A stretch of 64,000 nt of DNA from CAWAXW01 sp963786155 (GCA_963786155.1 CAWAXW010000006.1:1798001-1862000); one strand, 5' to 3'; shown: positions 1 to 9,102, numbered from the stretch's first letter. Translations and numbers: made by a program. The notes: generated by a model not told the origin, from the letters alone.

Positions 1-1775
1 CGCTGTGGGAGGAGACCGACTACGGCTACAAGTTGAAGTCGCTCAGCCTGCCGAGCGATCCCCACCCGACGATCTTCACGATGGAGGGGTACTCGGGCGC
101 CAGCCGCCCGATGCCGAACATCTACCTCCGGATGGACGACGGCGAGCTGATGGCATTGCGGATCACCGACGGCGCAGGCCCCCGAGGTGACTACATGTCC
201 GTGCAGGCCTCCACGCGCGGCACCGAATGCTCGGGCGGCTCGTTCAATCTTTACGACCGCCGCCACGCCTGGGACGGCTATCACATCGTCGAGTGGATCG
301 CGAGGCAGGATTGGTCCAACGGAAATGTCGGCGAGTTCGGTTCGTCGTTCCCCGGCCAGACTGGCTACTGGGTCGCGACCACAAAGCCGCCGCACCTGAA
401 GGCCGTGAGCGCCAACCTGTTGCACTCAGACATCTACCGAGACATCTTCATGCCGGGTGGAGTGCAGAACTATCTGTTCCCGACTCTGTGGACCTATGCC
501 GCGGGCCCGCACCGCCTTCCCCAAGACAGTGCTCAAAGAGAAAGTTTCCAGAACGACGAGATCTGCCAGCAGTTACAAGCGTCGCGCTACAGCCCCTACG
601 ACCTTCCCCAAGCTCAGAACGAGCCGCTCTTCGCCGCGGCCCGCGCCGTCGACGATGACTGGTATACCGCGCACGCGGCGATCACCTATGCCGACAACAT
701 CAAGATCCCGTACTACCAGCAGACGAACTGGCAGGACGAGCAGGTCGGGCCCCGCGCGGTCGTGCTCTTCAACCACATCAACCCCAACCCCGTGACGATA
801 GAGAACAGCGAGGGCCAGCAGGAGACCATCGTCCCCAAGAAGTTCGTCACCTCCAACGGCGACCACGGTCACGGCGGCTTCGCCGGACGCGATCGCTGGG
901 CGTTCTTCGACATGTTCCTCCTGGACATGCCCGACACGACGGGTCTGTTCGACCATCAGTTCACGAACTACTTCGAGGCCGACGGCGACGGCACCGCGAC
1001 AGCGACGAAGTCGGGCGATGCATGGCCGTTCGAGGACACCGTCTACGAGAAGTCGTATCTGCACGAGGGAGGGGTCCTAAACGACACTCCCCCGGAGAGC
1101 GCCGAGGCGCCCGACACCTACATCTCGGGGGCCTCTCGCCAGAACTGGTTCCAGTACGCACCTGAGAACCTCGGGAGCGAGGTCCAGACGGCCCGCGGCG
1201 GATACCCCGATCAGCTCGAGTACACGAGCGAGCCCTTCACCGAGAACAAGGTGATCAGCGGTCCGATAATGATGAACCTGGCCGCGTCAATCTCGAGCAC
1301 CGATGCGGACTTCTACGTCTCGGTCTCCGATCTGTTCCCCGACGGCCGGGTCTCGTTCCTGCAGCGCGGGTTACTTAAGGCGTCTCATCGCCGGGTCGAT
1401 GACGATCGCTCGTACTACGCGGCCGATGGGGAGACGATGGTGCAGCCCTACATGTCACACACCAACCCGCAGCCGGTCGTTCCGAACGACATCGTCAACT
1501 ACAAGGTCGAGATCTTCCCCCTGGGCTACATCTGGCGCCCGGGACACAGGATCTTGATCCAGATCCACACACCTCCGATACTGGAGAAGATCTGGGGCTA
1601 CACGCCGACGCACCACCAACCGGCGGCGGTCACCGTGCACCACGACGCGGCCAACCAGAGCTGGATCCAATGGCCGGTCGTAACTCCAGACAACCCGATC
1701 CCCGAGAGCCAGACGCCGTGCCCGCTACAAGGAGGGTTCTTCTGCGCCGACGCGTCACCGTTCAACCTGCCGTAG
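1..1775 (+). CDS. CocE/NonD family hydrolase (5'-truncated by window edge)
   Basis: The frame is open from the first bases, so the start lies outside the window. The alpha/beta-hydrolase part carries a nucleophile elbow GSSFPG near 339-356, with the serine at about 345-347 in the G-x-S-[YF]-x-G arrangement of the CocE / X-Pro dipeptidyl-peptidase (peptidase S15) family. A histidine-rich stretch GDHGHGG near 860 probably supplies the catalytic His. The last ~200 residues look like the C-terminal beta-sandwich of the family (KASHR and PLGYIWRPGH motifs). Two more family members lie at 9.2-12.5 kb. The substrate cannot be told: members hydrolyse acyl-proline peptides, cocaine or other esters and amides. 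Family call firm, function open. Confidence 0.85.
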   Translation, partial: LWEETDYGYKLKSLSLPSDPHPTIFTMEGYSGASRPMPNIYLRMDDGELMALRITDGAGPRGDYMSVQASTRGTECSGGSFNLYDRRHAWDGYHIVEWIARQDWSNGNVGEFGSSFPGQTGYWVATTKPPHLKAVSANLLHSDIYRDIFMPGGVQNYLFPTLWTYAAGPHRLPQDSAQRESFQNDEICQQLQASRYSPYDLPQAQNEPLFAAARAVDDDWYTAHAAITYADNIKIPYYQQTNWQDEQVGPRAVVLFNHINPNPVTIENSEGQQETIVPKKFVTSNGDHGHGGFAGRDRWAFFDMFLLDMPDTTGLFDHQFTNYFEADGDGTATATKSGDAWPFEDTVYEKSYLHEGGVLNDTPPESAEAPDTYISGASRQNWFQYAPENLGSEVQTARGGYPDQLEYTSEPFTENKVISGPIMMNLAASISSTDADFYVSVSDLFPDGRVSFLQRGLLKASHRRVDDDRSYYAADGETMVQPYMSHTNPQPVVPNDIVNYKVEIFPLGYIWRPGHRILIQIHTPPILEKIWGYTPTHHQPAAVTVHHDAANQSWIQWPVVTPDNPIPESQTPCPLQGGFFCADASPFNLP

Positions 1776-1847
1776 TCGAGTCGCCGTAGTGTCGCAGTTT
1801 CAAGAAACGACTGCCCCGGGCTCCGGGCTGTGCTGGGTGGGAGGGAG

Positions 1848-2258
1848 ATGACCGATACGTTAGGCGTTAAGGGCATCACGCACGTTTCACTCTCAGTAAG
1901 AGATCTCGACAGGAGCTTCGACTTCTATCACCGCGTCTTGGGCCTGAGCATCCTCGTTCCTCCTTTCGAGGGTGAGGTGTTCAAAGGACGCGAGGTCATG
2001 CTGATGGCCGGACGCATCGCTCTCTGCCTTCAAGAGCACGCTGCGAACGAGGGGGAGGAGTTCGACCCCACTCGTGCCGGGCTCGATCACTACGCCTTCA
2101 TGGTCGACTCAATCGAGGAGCTACGGGCGTGGCAGTCTCGTCTCGATGACGCAGGTGTCGCGCATTCAGATATCAAACTTGCAGGTGCGTTCGGCAGCAT
2201 GATCGAGCTACGCGACCCTGACAACATCCAGATCGAGCTTCATACCCTCGAACAGTGA
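1848..2258 (+). CDS. VOC (glyoxalase/dioxygenase-fold) protein
   Basis: 136-residue single-module VOC protein. It opens with GITHVSLSVRDLDRSFDFY, the first beta-alpha-beta unit with the usual metal-ligand His, and ends with IQIELH, which carries the usual C-terminal Glu ligand. ATG 1848 is chosen because GGGAGGGAG lies just upstream; the frame is open slightly further 5'. The stop overlaps the GTG of the next gene (GTGA), so the two are probably co-translated. The family covers glyoxalase I, fosfomycin-resistance and ring-cleavage enzymes; nothing here picks one. Confidence 0.82.
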   Translation: MTDTLGVKGITHVSLSVRDLDRSFDFYHRVLGLSILVPPFEGEVFKGREVMLMAGRIALCLQEHAANEGEEFDPTRAGLDHYAFMVDSIEELRAWQSRLDDAGVAHSDIKLAGAFGSMIELRDPDNIQIELHTLEQ

Positions 2259-2734
2259 CAGCTCAACAGCCGATCGAGCGGGGTGCGGCATCGGGGGGTG
2301 GGGACATCCGACTGCGCGATGTCGAACCCCGCGACATCGAAGTCTTCTACGAGCAGCAGCTCGACCCGGACGCAACCTCGATGGCGGCGTTCCCCGCACG
2401 TGATCGAGAGGCGCATTTCTCGCACTGGCAGAACAAGGTCCTCGGCGTCAACACGAACATCGCCAGAACGATCGAAGCGGAAGGCCGGGTCGCCGGAAAC
2501 ATCGGGAGCTGGCTCCAGGACGGCGAGCGCGAGGTCGGCTACTGGATCGGCAAGCCCTTCTGGGGAAAGGGCGTGGCCACCGCCGCTCTCGTTCAGTTCC
2601 TTGTCGTCGTCGAGCACCGCCCTCTCTTCGCGTGGGCAGCCAAACACAACATAGGGTCCATCCGAGTTCTTGAGAAGGCAGGCTTTCGTTTCGACCGTGA
2701 CGAAGACACGCACTCCGTCTACAGGTTGGATTAG
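2255..2734 (+). CDS. GNAT family N-acetyltransferase (RimJ/RimL-like)
   Basis: 159 residues with the acetyl-CoA-binding motif A near residue 100 (GYWIGKPFWGKGVATAAL, matching the R/Q-x-x-G-x-G/A loop) and a late ENxAS-like segment (NIGSIRVLEKAGF) typical of the RimJ/RimL branch. The GTG start at 2255 overlaps the preceding stop by four bases. The acceptor (ribosomal protein N-terminus, antibiotic or small amine) cannot be inferred. A DHFR-like gene follows after 11 bp, so 1848-3294 reads as a small three-gene operon. Confidence 0.85.
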   Translation: MTAQQPIERGAASGGGDIRLRDVEPRDIEVFYEQQLDPDATSMAAFPARDREAHFSHWQNKVLGVNTNIARTIEAEGRVAGNIGSWLQDGEREVGYWIGKPFWGKGVATAALVQFLVVVEHRPLFAWAAKHNIGSIRVLEKAGFRFDRDEDTHSVYRLD

Positions 2735-2745
2735 AGGGAGAGGAA

Positions 2746-3294
<549 letters not shown>

Positions 3295-3357
3295 CTAGCT
3301 ATAAGGGACCGCGGCGTGAAGGTTTCGCGCTCTCTCTGGAGATCCGTCTTGTGTGGG

Positions 3358-3390
3358 GAACATACGTTCGCTACACTCGAACGTCTGTTC
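3358..3390 (+). promoter_or_regulatory. Two LexA (SOS) boxes upstream of the PD-(D/E)XK nuclease gene
   Basis: GAACATACGTTC (3358-3369) and GAACGTCTGTTC (3379-3390) both fit GAAC-N4-GTTC exactly. They start 21 bp apart, two helical turns, so two LexA dimers could sit on one DNA face. The same motif occurs before lexA and recA in this window, which supports the assignment. The start codon of the target is 21 bp downstream. Confidence 0.82.
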
Positions 3391-3410
3391 TCCCAGTGCG
3401 AGGAGGAGTC

Positions 3411-3917
3411 ATGACCAGCCTGCTCGTCGTTGCCTGCACCGCGCTTTCGATTGCCCTTCTTTCGGCTCTATTGACACTCAGACGGGTTCAGCAATCGATT
3501 CCGTCACAGATCGCTGAAGCGGTGGACGCGACACGGAAAGACTTCAAGAAGCGGAGCGCCCGAACGCGTGTGGGCCTGACGGTCGAGCAGTGGGTGCCGT
3601 TCTTCGAGGAGTTCCCCTATGACCCCTCGGATGCACGCATCCTCAGCGGAGGCCCCGTTGACTACATCGTGTTCGACGGCCTGACCGACGGAAAGGTCAA
3701 GGAGCTCGTGTTCCTCGACGTCAAGACCGGGAAGGCCCGAACGAACCACGCGCAGAAGCAGGTCGAAGAATGTGCTTCTCGGGGTCAGGTCCGTTTCACC
3801 GTGTTCGAGGTCGGCGAATCCGGCGCGGTAGCCCAGCCGCGGATGCGAATCGATGAACTACTGCAACTCAGTGAGGACGATCACACACTCTTGCGTCATC
3901 CCGACGATCAACCGTAG
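3411..3917 (+). CDS. Membrane-anchored Holliday-junction-resolvase-like PD-(D/E)XK nuclease, SOS-controlled
   Basis: 168 residues from ATG 3411, preceded by AGGAGGAGTC. Residues 1-22 form a hydrophobic anchor, followed by a basic helix. The nuclease core then shows the aspartate in GGPVDYIVFDGL and the (D/E)-x-K pair in FLDVKTGK, matching the predicted endonuclease family Endonuc_Holl (PF10107, from memory). Two exact LexA boxes lie directly upstream, so expression should rise on DNA damage. No partner gene is adjacent in the same orientation. Family assignment is good; actual resolvase activity is not established for this family. Confidence 0.8.
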   Translation: MTSLLVVACTALSIALLSALLTLRRVQQSIPSQIAEAVDATRKDFKKRSARTRVGLTVEQWVPFFEEFPYDPSDARILSGGPVDYIVFDGLTDGKVKELVFLDVKTGKARTNHAQKQVEECASRGQVRFTVFEVGESGAVAQPRMRIDELLQLSEDDHTLLRHPDDQP

Positions 3918-3949
3918 GCCCGATACCCGAGCTGTTTGTATGCGAGGCC

Positions 3950-4229
3950 CTAGATGCGAGCGACGACCTCCCGCACCTCTGCGCGGCGGAATGTGGCACC
4001 GGGCGCTTGAGGAGCGTTGGGTAACCCGATCTCAGCCATCTCCCGGGCCGACTCCTCGTTCTCGAAAAGGACTATGGCTAGGCTCTCTCCATCCTCAGTC
4101 GTCGTCAGCCAGTATCCAGACAGGATTCTCGGGTACCTGTTCGAGCTGCGGCAGCATTGCCCGCAGATACTCCAAACCCTCTTCCTCGCGGCCAGGTTCA
4201 ACGTCTGCGGTCACAAGTAGCGCGTGCAT
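3950..4229 (-). CDS. Small ABM/YCII-like protein, frame broken by one extra base
   Basis: A small actinobacterial-type alpha+beta barrel protein. The first part (MHALLVTADVEPGREEE) starts at ATG 4229 behind GGGAGG; the second part (GYWLTTTEDG to REVVARI) is in another frame. Reading the two adjacent bases at 4118-4119 as one wobble position (Val codon GTC or GTT) joins them into one ~92-residue protein. The 280 bp span is one base longer than a whole number of codons. Such proteins usually resemble antibiotic-biosynthesis monooxygenases without known function. I take this as a consensus error, not a true pseudogene. Confidence 0.68.
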
Positions 4230-4307
4230 GGCTTGCCTCCCTTCGAGTCGGGACGCGAGCCAGGAGTGTACGGCTGAGGTAGTCGTCGTACTACTAACCT
4301 ACGACGC

Positions 4308-4817
4308 ATGAAGATCCGGTCGGCAACTCCTGCCGACGCTCATGCAGTCATCGAGATCTACGCGCCGTACGTTCTTACAACCGCGGTCTCGTTCGAGGAG
4401 GAGCCGCCAACGATCGACGAGATGGCCGGGCGTATCCAACAGAGCTGCGCGTGGTTGGTAGCAGAGGACGACGAGGGCATCCACGGTCTTGCTTATGCAG
4501 CACCCTTCCATCGCCGCCCCGCCTATCGTTGGTCGGTCGAGGTATCGATCTACCTCGAGGCCGACGCGACCGGACAAGGACTCGGCAAGCGGCTGCTGGC
4601 CGATCTCCTCGATGAGCTCCGGGATGGTGGATACGTCAATGCCTTCGCAGGGACGACGTTGCCCAATCCCGCGAGCATCACTTTGTTCGAATCATTTGGA
4701 TTCGAGAAGGTCGCACATCAGCGCATGGTGGGTTTCAAGCTCGGACGGTGGCACGACGTCGGCTGGTGGCAGTTGCACATCGTCGAGCCCAGTGTGCCCC
4801 CGCCTGAGCTCCGCTAG
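4308..4817 (+). CDS. Phosphinothricin/methionine-sulfoximine acetyltransferase-like GNAT
   Basis: 169 residues beginning MKIRSATPADAHAVIEIYAP, with a mid-protein FHRRPAYRWSVEVSIYL segment and acetyl-CoA loop TGQGLGKRLL near residue 90, followed by AGTTLPNPASITLFESFGF. This order is the hallmark of the Pat/Bar/YncA (MddA) branch of GNATs, which acetylate phosphinothricin, methionine sulfoximine or related amino acid analogues. Genomic copies are usually general detoxification enzymes. ATG 4308 has no strong ribosome-binding site. Confidence 0.85.
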   Translation: MKIRSATPADAHAVIEIYAPYVLTTAVSFEEEPPTIDEMAGRIQQSCAWLVAEDDEGIHGLAYAAPFHRRPAYRWSVEVSIYLEADATGQGLGKRLLADLLDELRDGGYVNAFAGTTLPNPASITLFESFGFEKVAHQRMVGFKLGRWHDVGWWQLHIVEPSVPPPELR

Positions 4818-5193
4818 TGAAGGTGAGCGCGAATACTCCTGTCCGTGCGAACTTGTTGTGTTGGAGTCGGTGTTGGCATGGGGTCGGGGTGATCACTCCC
4901 GGGCACCGGGAACGAGATGATCGTCCATAGACTGACTTGCTCGCGGTTGCCCGGTTCGATGGTCCCGACAGTGAAGATCCTGCTTCCGTCATTTGTCTGT
5001 TGCGAGGTGATTCGTTCCAGATCGATGACTTCCTGCTCTCAGGGCTATGTCCTATACGGGAACGACTGACCGGAGGACCTCGGCGCCCCTCGGCCATGGC
5101 CCAAAGAGGCCACCGGCATTCGCAAGGAAAGTGATTCCGCACGTCCAACCCCGTACTAGAAGGAAACCTTGCCAATCGGTAGGAGTTAGAGAG
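4818..5193 (+). other. 376 bp without a recognisable gene
   Basis: Neither strand gives a reading frame with a recognisable domain. AGGAG at 5181-5185 is the ribosome-binding site for the BNR gene, whose promoter must lie here. No LexA-type box was seen. Confidence 0.5.
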
Positions 5194-6765
5194 ATGCGCT
5201 CTCGAACGAGTGTCTTTGTGATCGCCCTCTTCGTCGCAGGGCTGCCGAGCCGGAACATCCCTTTCCCGCCCGTTCATGGTCACCTTCACGGTTCTCACTC
5301 CCACGCACACATCGGGGCGATCGACCCAGGCGACCTGGTGGAGGCGCAAAAGGCGGCGCGTCGCGCCTACGCTCAGCGAGACCGATCCGGTCTCACCGGA
5401 GCCGGCCGAGTCGTGACCTATCGAGCCAACGATGCTCGGTCCGGCACGGGGCCCCGAGGGGCTACCGTCCGCCTCTTCAGCACAGGAGCGCTAGCGATCG
5501 AGCCGACCCTTGGGATCACCCCGGACGGTTCGGTGTTCGCTCAGGCAATGGGGCAAGGAGGAGTCACGCGCGAATCGGTCGTCTTGCGCTCGACCGACGG
5601 GGGGTCCACTTGGCAGGACGTTTCACCGCGCGTGGCCTCGGGCGATACCTGGAAACATGTTTGGACGCAGGACCCGTACCTGACGGTCGACGCAGACACC
5701 GGACGGATCTTCACCAGCGATCTGCTGTTCCCAGGCCCGGGTCAGATGCTCTCGTATTCGGACGATGAGGGCGAGACCTGGACAACCACCGTCACAAGCG
5801 TCGAGCAAACAGATCACCAGACCGTTTTCACCGGCCCGCCCGCCCCGGGTGACACGACTAGTGGTTATCCCAACGCGGTCTACAACTGTGCCGCAAACGT
5901 GTTCGCTACCGCCGTAGGAAGCGCCGCAACGACTTGCACCAAGTCGCTCGATGGAGGAGCCACGGCTCTCCTCACGGCCACTCCCCCTTACTTCAATGAC
6001 CCCAGCGCGGGCCAAGGCACTGCAGACGTTCCCGGCGCTTGTTCTGGGCTCACCGGGCATGGCCACGTGGGTCGAGACGGCACGGTCTATCTCCCGCGTG
6101 GTTGGTGCGAGCAGCCGTGGCTGGCGATCAGCCGTGATGGTGGACTCACCTGGACTCGTGTGCAAGTTGCCGACAACGGGATGGCGGCAAGTGACTCCGG
6201 TCCGCCAGACGAGATTCCGCAACCATCGCACGAAGCCGCGGTGGTCACGGACCGAAAGGGGAACATCTACTACTCGTGGATAGCCGCCGACCTGCTTCCT
6301 TACGTCGCGGTGTCCCGCGACGTAGGTGACACTTGGTCGAAACCCATTCGCCTCTCGCCTCCCGACGTCGTACAGACGAGCCTGCCCGCTATCGCGATCG
6401 CGCCGAATGCTCCTACCGGGAAGATCGCGACCGTGTACATGGGCAGCACGAACGCCCCCGGCCCCCCTTATCGGATCGCCGCTACTGACTATGACGGAGT
6501 CACATGGAGTGCCTACCTGACCGTTACGCGCAACCTCTTATCCCGGAAGCCCATTTTCCATACCGCGACCATCAACGACCCAAAGGCGCCATTGGTCTTC
6601 GGAAAGTGCGGAACGCTCCGCTGCGGAGCCGAGTACGACTTCATCGATGTTCAGGTGGGCCCAGATGGAACCTCATGGGTGTCGGCCGTGCAGGGCTGTC
6701 CCGGTACCTGCGCGTCGGTCGGCCAGCTAGTGATCGGCCGGCTCGACGGGATCCCGCTGCGCTGA
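5194..6765 (+). CDS. Secreted BNR/Asp-box beta-propeller protein (sialidase-fold)
   Basis: 523 residues from ATG 5194, eight bases after AGGAG. A signal peptide (about residues 1-20) is followed by a His-rich segment, HGHLHGSHSHAH, which may bind metal. Four Asp-box turns of the S-x-D-x-G-x-T-W type are visible: RSTDGGSTW, YSDDEGETW, ISRDGGLTW and VSRDVGDTW, giving a six-bladed propeller like sialidases. I see no clear arginine triad or FRIP motif, so true sialidase activity is not supported; many such proteins are secreted binding or lyase-like proteins. Its last ~20 codons recur as an inverted fragment at 9.1 kb. Confidence 0.78.
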   Translation: MRSRTSVFVIALFVAGLPSRNIPFPPVHGHLHGSHSHAHIGAIDPGDLVEAQKAARRAYAQRDRSGLTGAGRVVTYRANDARSGTGPRGATVRLFSTGALAIEPTLGITPDGSVFAQAMGQGGVTRESVVLRSTDGGSTWQDVSPRVASGDTWKHVWTQDPYLTVDADTGRIFTSDLLFPGPGQMLSYSDDEGETWTTTVTSVEQTDHQTVFTGPPAPGDTTSGYPNAVYNCAANVFATAVGSAATTCTKSLDGGATALLTATPPYFNDPSAGQGTADVPGACSGLTGHGHVGRDGTVYLPRGWCEQPWLAISRDGGLTWTRVQVADNGMAASDSGPPDEIPQPSHEAAVVTDRKGNIYYSWIAADLLPYVAVSRDVGDTWSKPIRLSPPDVVQTSLPAIAIAPNAPTGKIATVYMGSTNAPGPPYRIAATDYDGVTWSAYLTVTRNLLSRKPIFHTATINDPKAPLVFGKCGTLRCGAEYDFIDVQVGPDGTSWVSAVQGCPGTCASVGQLVIGRLDGIPLR

Positions 6766-7174
6766 TGCGCTAGGCGTCGGCAGACGACGCGACTCCATTT
6801 CTTGAACTGATCCCAACGCAATCCGACCGCTCGTTCGGGCGAGAATCGTGGAGGGCGCTAACCTCTAAGAATCCGCAAACTGGACTGCATGGCCCCGAAT
6901 CACGGAACCCTCGAACAACCCAAAGGTAAAGCTCCAGAAATCGAGATAGCCGAACATCAAAGTGCAGGAGGCGGGTTTGGCATCACCGAGATCCTCGCCG
7001 GACGCCCCCTCTGCGCCGTCTGCCGTCGATCCCCCTCGAGGCTGCGGCCTTGACGGGAACCAAGAAGCCCTGGGACTCAAGCACAGCCGGCATTCGATGG
7101 CCTATCAATCCCCATCCTTCAGGAGTAGCGTCCTTGCAGCAGCGACATCTCGTCGCTGTGGGAGGGAGGCCTTT
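6766..7174 (+). other. 409 bp intergenic region
   Basis: No feature I can name. An open frame 6889-7053 would give 54 residues with one CxxC pair but has no ribosome-binding site. GGAGGGAGG at 7161-7169 serves the SRPBCC gene downstream. Confidence 0.45.
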
Positions 7175-7618
7175 ATGGCCCGCCACATCAGCAGCCAGAT
7201 CCTGATCGACCGACCACCCGCGGTCGTATGGAAGATCCTCAACGAACTCGACGAGTTCAAGGACTGGAACCCGTTCATCGTCGAGGCCGAAGGCGAGGTC
7301 GCAGAGGGCGCGCACCTCACCCTCACCACCAAAGCCGACAAGAAGGAGTTCACCCTCAAGCCAACCGTGACCGAATGCGTCTCCGGTGTGAGCCTCAGTT
7401 GGATGGGACATCTCGGAGGGGTCCCCGGCATCTTCACCGGCAAGCATCACCATCTATTGATCGCCACCGCGCAAGGGACGCGCTACACGCAGTCGGAGGA
7501 CTTCAGCGGTGTCCTGGTCCCGTTCGTGGGCAAGGCGATTAGAGACACCGAGGCCGCGTTCGGTCGCATGAACGTAGCGCTCAAGGAGCGCGCCGAAGCC
7601 ATACCTCGGTCGAACTAG
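7175..7618 (+). CDS. SRPBCC (START-like) domain protein
   Basis: 147 residues starting MARHISSQILIDRPPAVVWK, the standard first strand and helix of polyketide-cyclase/START-like proteins, then DEFKDWNPFI and the late TRYTQSEDFSG strand that frames the ligand cavity. ATG 7175 lies five bases after GGAGGGAGG. Ligand unknown. It converges with the nitroreductase gene, with four bases between the stops. Confidence 0.82.
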   Translation: MARHISSQILIDRPPAVVWKILNELDEFKDWNPFIVEAEGEVAEGAHLTLTTKADKKEFTLKPTVTECVSGVSLSWMGHLGGVPGIFTGKHHHLLIATAQGTRYTQSEDFSGVLVPFVGKAIRDTEAAFGRMNVALKERAEAIPRSN

Positions 7619-7622
7619 AACA

Positions 7623-8171
7623 TCAGCGGTTCTCAGACCTCCGCTCCACCGCGGAGGGCACCGCGGATAGGGAATCGTCGCGCGGTTCAAGGACGATCAC
7701 CGGCGTTTCGGTTGATCGCATACCCGCGTAACGATCGATGTCCGATTGGACCGCGGCCCATCGCTGCCACAGACGGTCGCGCTCTGTTCCCTCGACCCGA
7801 AGAGCGTGTACCCGGCGCGGTTCTCCCCCGGGCAGGCGCACAACAGCATCGGGTTGCGCGTCGAGATTGAGCCACCACGCGGGATGGCCCTCGTCCCAGC
7901 CGTTCATCGCAACTAGGCTCAGATTCGGGCCGTCTTCGATGAAGCCGACAATTACGTTGCGCTCTTGCCCCGACTTCCGCCCAATCGTGGTGAGGAGTAA
8001 CGCGCCCCAGCCGCGTTTGTTCGACGTCGTCCACAAGAAGCGACCGCCACTGAGCTTGTAAAGCGCTCGGTGAACGTGCCAAGCGCCATGTACAAACCAC
8101 CGGGGCGGGACTCTCGGCGAGCTCGGCTCCTCGGTTGCCGCAGTCGGTGTCTCCTCCGCATTAGCTGTCAT
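7623..8171 (-). CDS. Deazaflavin (F420)-dependent nitroreductase family protein (Ddn-like)
   Basis: 182 residues. After a disordered Thr/Ala-rich N-terminus comes the split-barrel core: TSNKRGWGALLLTTIGRKSG and PAWWLNLDAQPDAVVRLPGG, which are signatures of the Ddn/PF04075 family using cofactor F420. The tail YAGMRSTETPVIVLEP is also typical. ATG 8171 follows AAGGAG. F420 use fits an actinobacterium. The gene start overlaps a degraded SDR fragment by 11 bp, suggesting that a deletion brought the two together. Confidence 0.85.
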   Translation of the reverse strand: MTANAEETPTAATEEPSSPRVPPRWFVHGAWHVHRALYKLSGGRFLWTTSNKRGWGALLLTTIGRKSGQERNVIVGFIEDGPNLSLVAMNGWDEGHPAWWLNLDAQPDAVVRLPGGEPRRVHALRVEGTERDRLWQRWAAVQSDIDRYAGMRSTETPVIVLEPRDDSLSAVPSAVERRSENR

Positions 8172-8391
8172 TGGGTCTCCTTAGTGTCCGAGAACGGCAA
8201 AGACGACGTGCACGGAGCGTCCGACCAGCTGGGCGAGCAGTTTCGAGCCGGAGACCGCTGTTGGCGTCGGTCACGACGAAGGTGCGTCCGGTCTGTGGGC
8301 CGAGAGCCTCCGGGGTCACTCTATTGAGCTCTCGGTCCGGGTAGTCGACGGACAAACTGGTCGGTTGATGGATCGCTGCGGTTGCGCTCAT
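8161..8391 (-). pseudogene. Remnant of a short-chain dehydrogenase (N-terminal part only)
   Basis: ATG 8391 has a good ribosome-binding site (GGGAGG, six bases). The first ~50 residues resemble an SDR opening, but the Rossmann glycine motif reads TDANSGLRLETAR where TGANSGLGLETAR is expected, so two key glycines are lost. After that the frame turns into Arg-rich nonsense and stops 11 bp inside the nitroreductase gene. About 200 C-terminal residues of an SDR are missing. I read this as a real decayed gene truncated by a deletion. Confidence 0.6.
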
Positions 8392-8640
8392 GCCTAGCCT
8401 CCCATTGAGATACCTCCAGCGGGGGAACGAGTCCCTGGCGAGGTCTAAGCGCGTTCACCATTTGCTTGATGAATGAGCGCACGTTTGAAGAGACCAGATA
8501 GCGCGCCTGCGTTGGCTTACTAGATCAAGGTACGCCCTTGGGCGGAGGAAAAACCCGAAACGGTCTACGTAATGTCCGCACACTTGTTGGCTCTAGGCGC
8601 CCAAAGGAACACATTCCTCAAGCCAAACCCCTTTGCCCTA

Positions 8641-8952
8641 TCAGTTATGGAATTGCGCGGACATACTCTCCAAGACCTGCTTGGCCCAATCGACCGCACG
8701 CTCGGCAGTGTCTCTGACTAGCTCTGTCGAGCCGTCGGCCCAGCGTGTGACGTAGGCGAAGCTGTAGGCGCCGGTGACGAGGCCAAGCGCGTCGCACACG
8801 ATGTACGCCACCGATTCGACCTCCACTTCCTCGACCTCCCGTGTCCTCGATGTCCGGTCGGCATGCAGTAGCGCGTGGGCGAGCTCGTGGACGAGGGTCT
8901 TGACCCCCTGCGCTGCTCCGAGGTTCGGGCGGACGGCGATTCGCTTGATCAA
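8641..8952 (-). pseudogene. C-terminal remnant of an ArdC/ImmA-IrrE-like zinc peptidase
   Basis: The ~100 residues match the C-terminal metallopeptidase part of ArdC-like antirestriction proteins: zinc motif HELAHALLH, then VEVESVAYIVCDALGL and GAYSFAYVTRWADG. The N-terminal two thirds are absent: homology stops about 50 bp downstream of the tRNA-Gly 3' end, right at the tRNA terminator. The TTG at 8952 is only the first possible start and has no ribosome-binding site. ArdC genes travel on plasmids and integrative elements, so this looks like the scar of an element that used the tRNA as target. Confidence 0.7.
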
Positions 8953-8961
8953 CAGGTGGAG

Positions 8962-8989
8962 AAGAGGAAAACCCCCTGTGACCAGGGGG
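8962..8989 (-). terminator. Rho-independent terminator of the tRNA-Gly gene
   Basis: A perfect 7-bp stem (CCCCCTG at 8972-8978 pairing with CAGGGGG at 8983-8989) with a 4-base loop is followed on the minus strand by TTTTCCTCTTC. It lies 8 bases past the tRNA 3' end. Confidence 0.8.
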
Positions 8990-8997
8990 CTTGTCCG

Positions 8998-9069
8998 AGC
9001 GGGCGACCAGATTCGAACTGGCGACCCTCACCTTGGCAAGGTGATGCTCTACCACTGAGCCACGCCCGC
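8998..9069 (-). tRNA. tRNA-Gly (anticodon GCC)
   Basis: 72-nt cloverleaf on the minus strand. The acceptor GCGGGCG pairs with CGCCCGC, D-arm GCTC/GAGC, anticodon stem TCACC/GGTGA around loop TTGCCAA (anticodon GCC, glycine), and T-arm GCCAG-TTCGAAT-CTGGT. No CCA is encoded. It reads the GGC/GGT codons, heavily used in this GC-rich genome. Confidence 0.95.
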
Positions 9070-9102
9070 AGAATTCCTGATTATAGGCGAGACAGATTCC
9101 GC

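Noticed and set aside
5194..6765. Functional sialidase (neuraminidase) assignment
   Set aside because: Asp boxes are present but the arginine triad and FRIP motif are not evident; fold only.
6889..7053. 54-codon open frame
   Set aside because: No ribosome-binding site, no similarity I recognise, ordinary for GC-rich DNA.
8998..9069. Direct repeat of the tRNA-Gly 3' end marking an integrated element
   Set aside because: I looked for a second copy of the T-arm and acceptor sequence in the neighbouring kilobases and did not find one, so no att sites are annotated.
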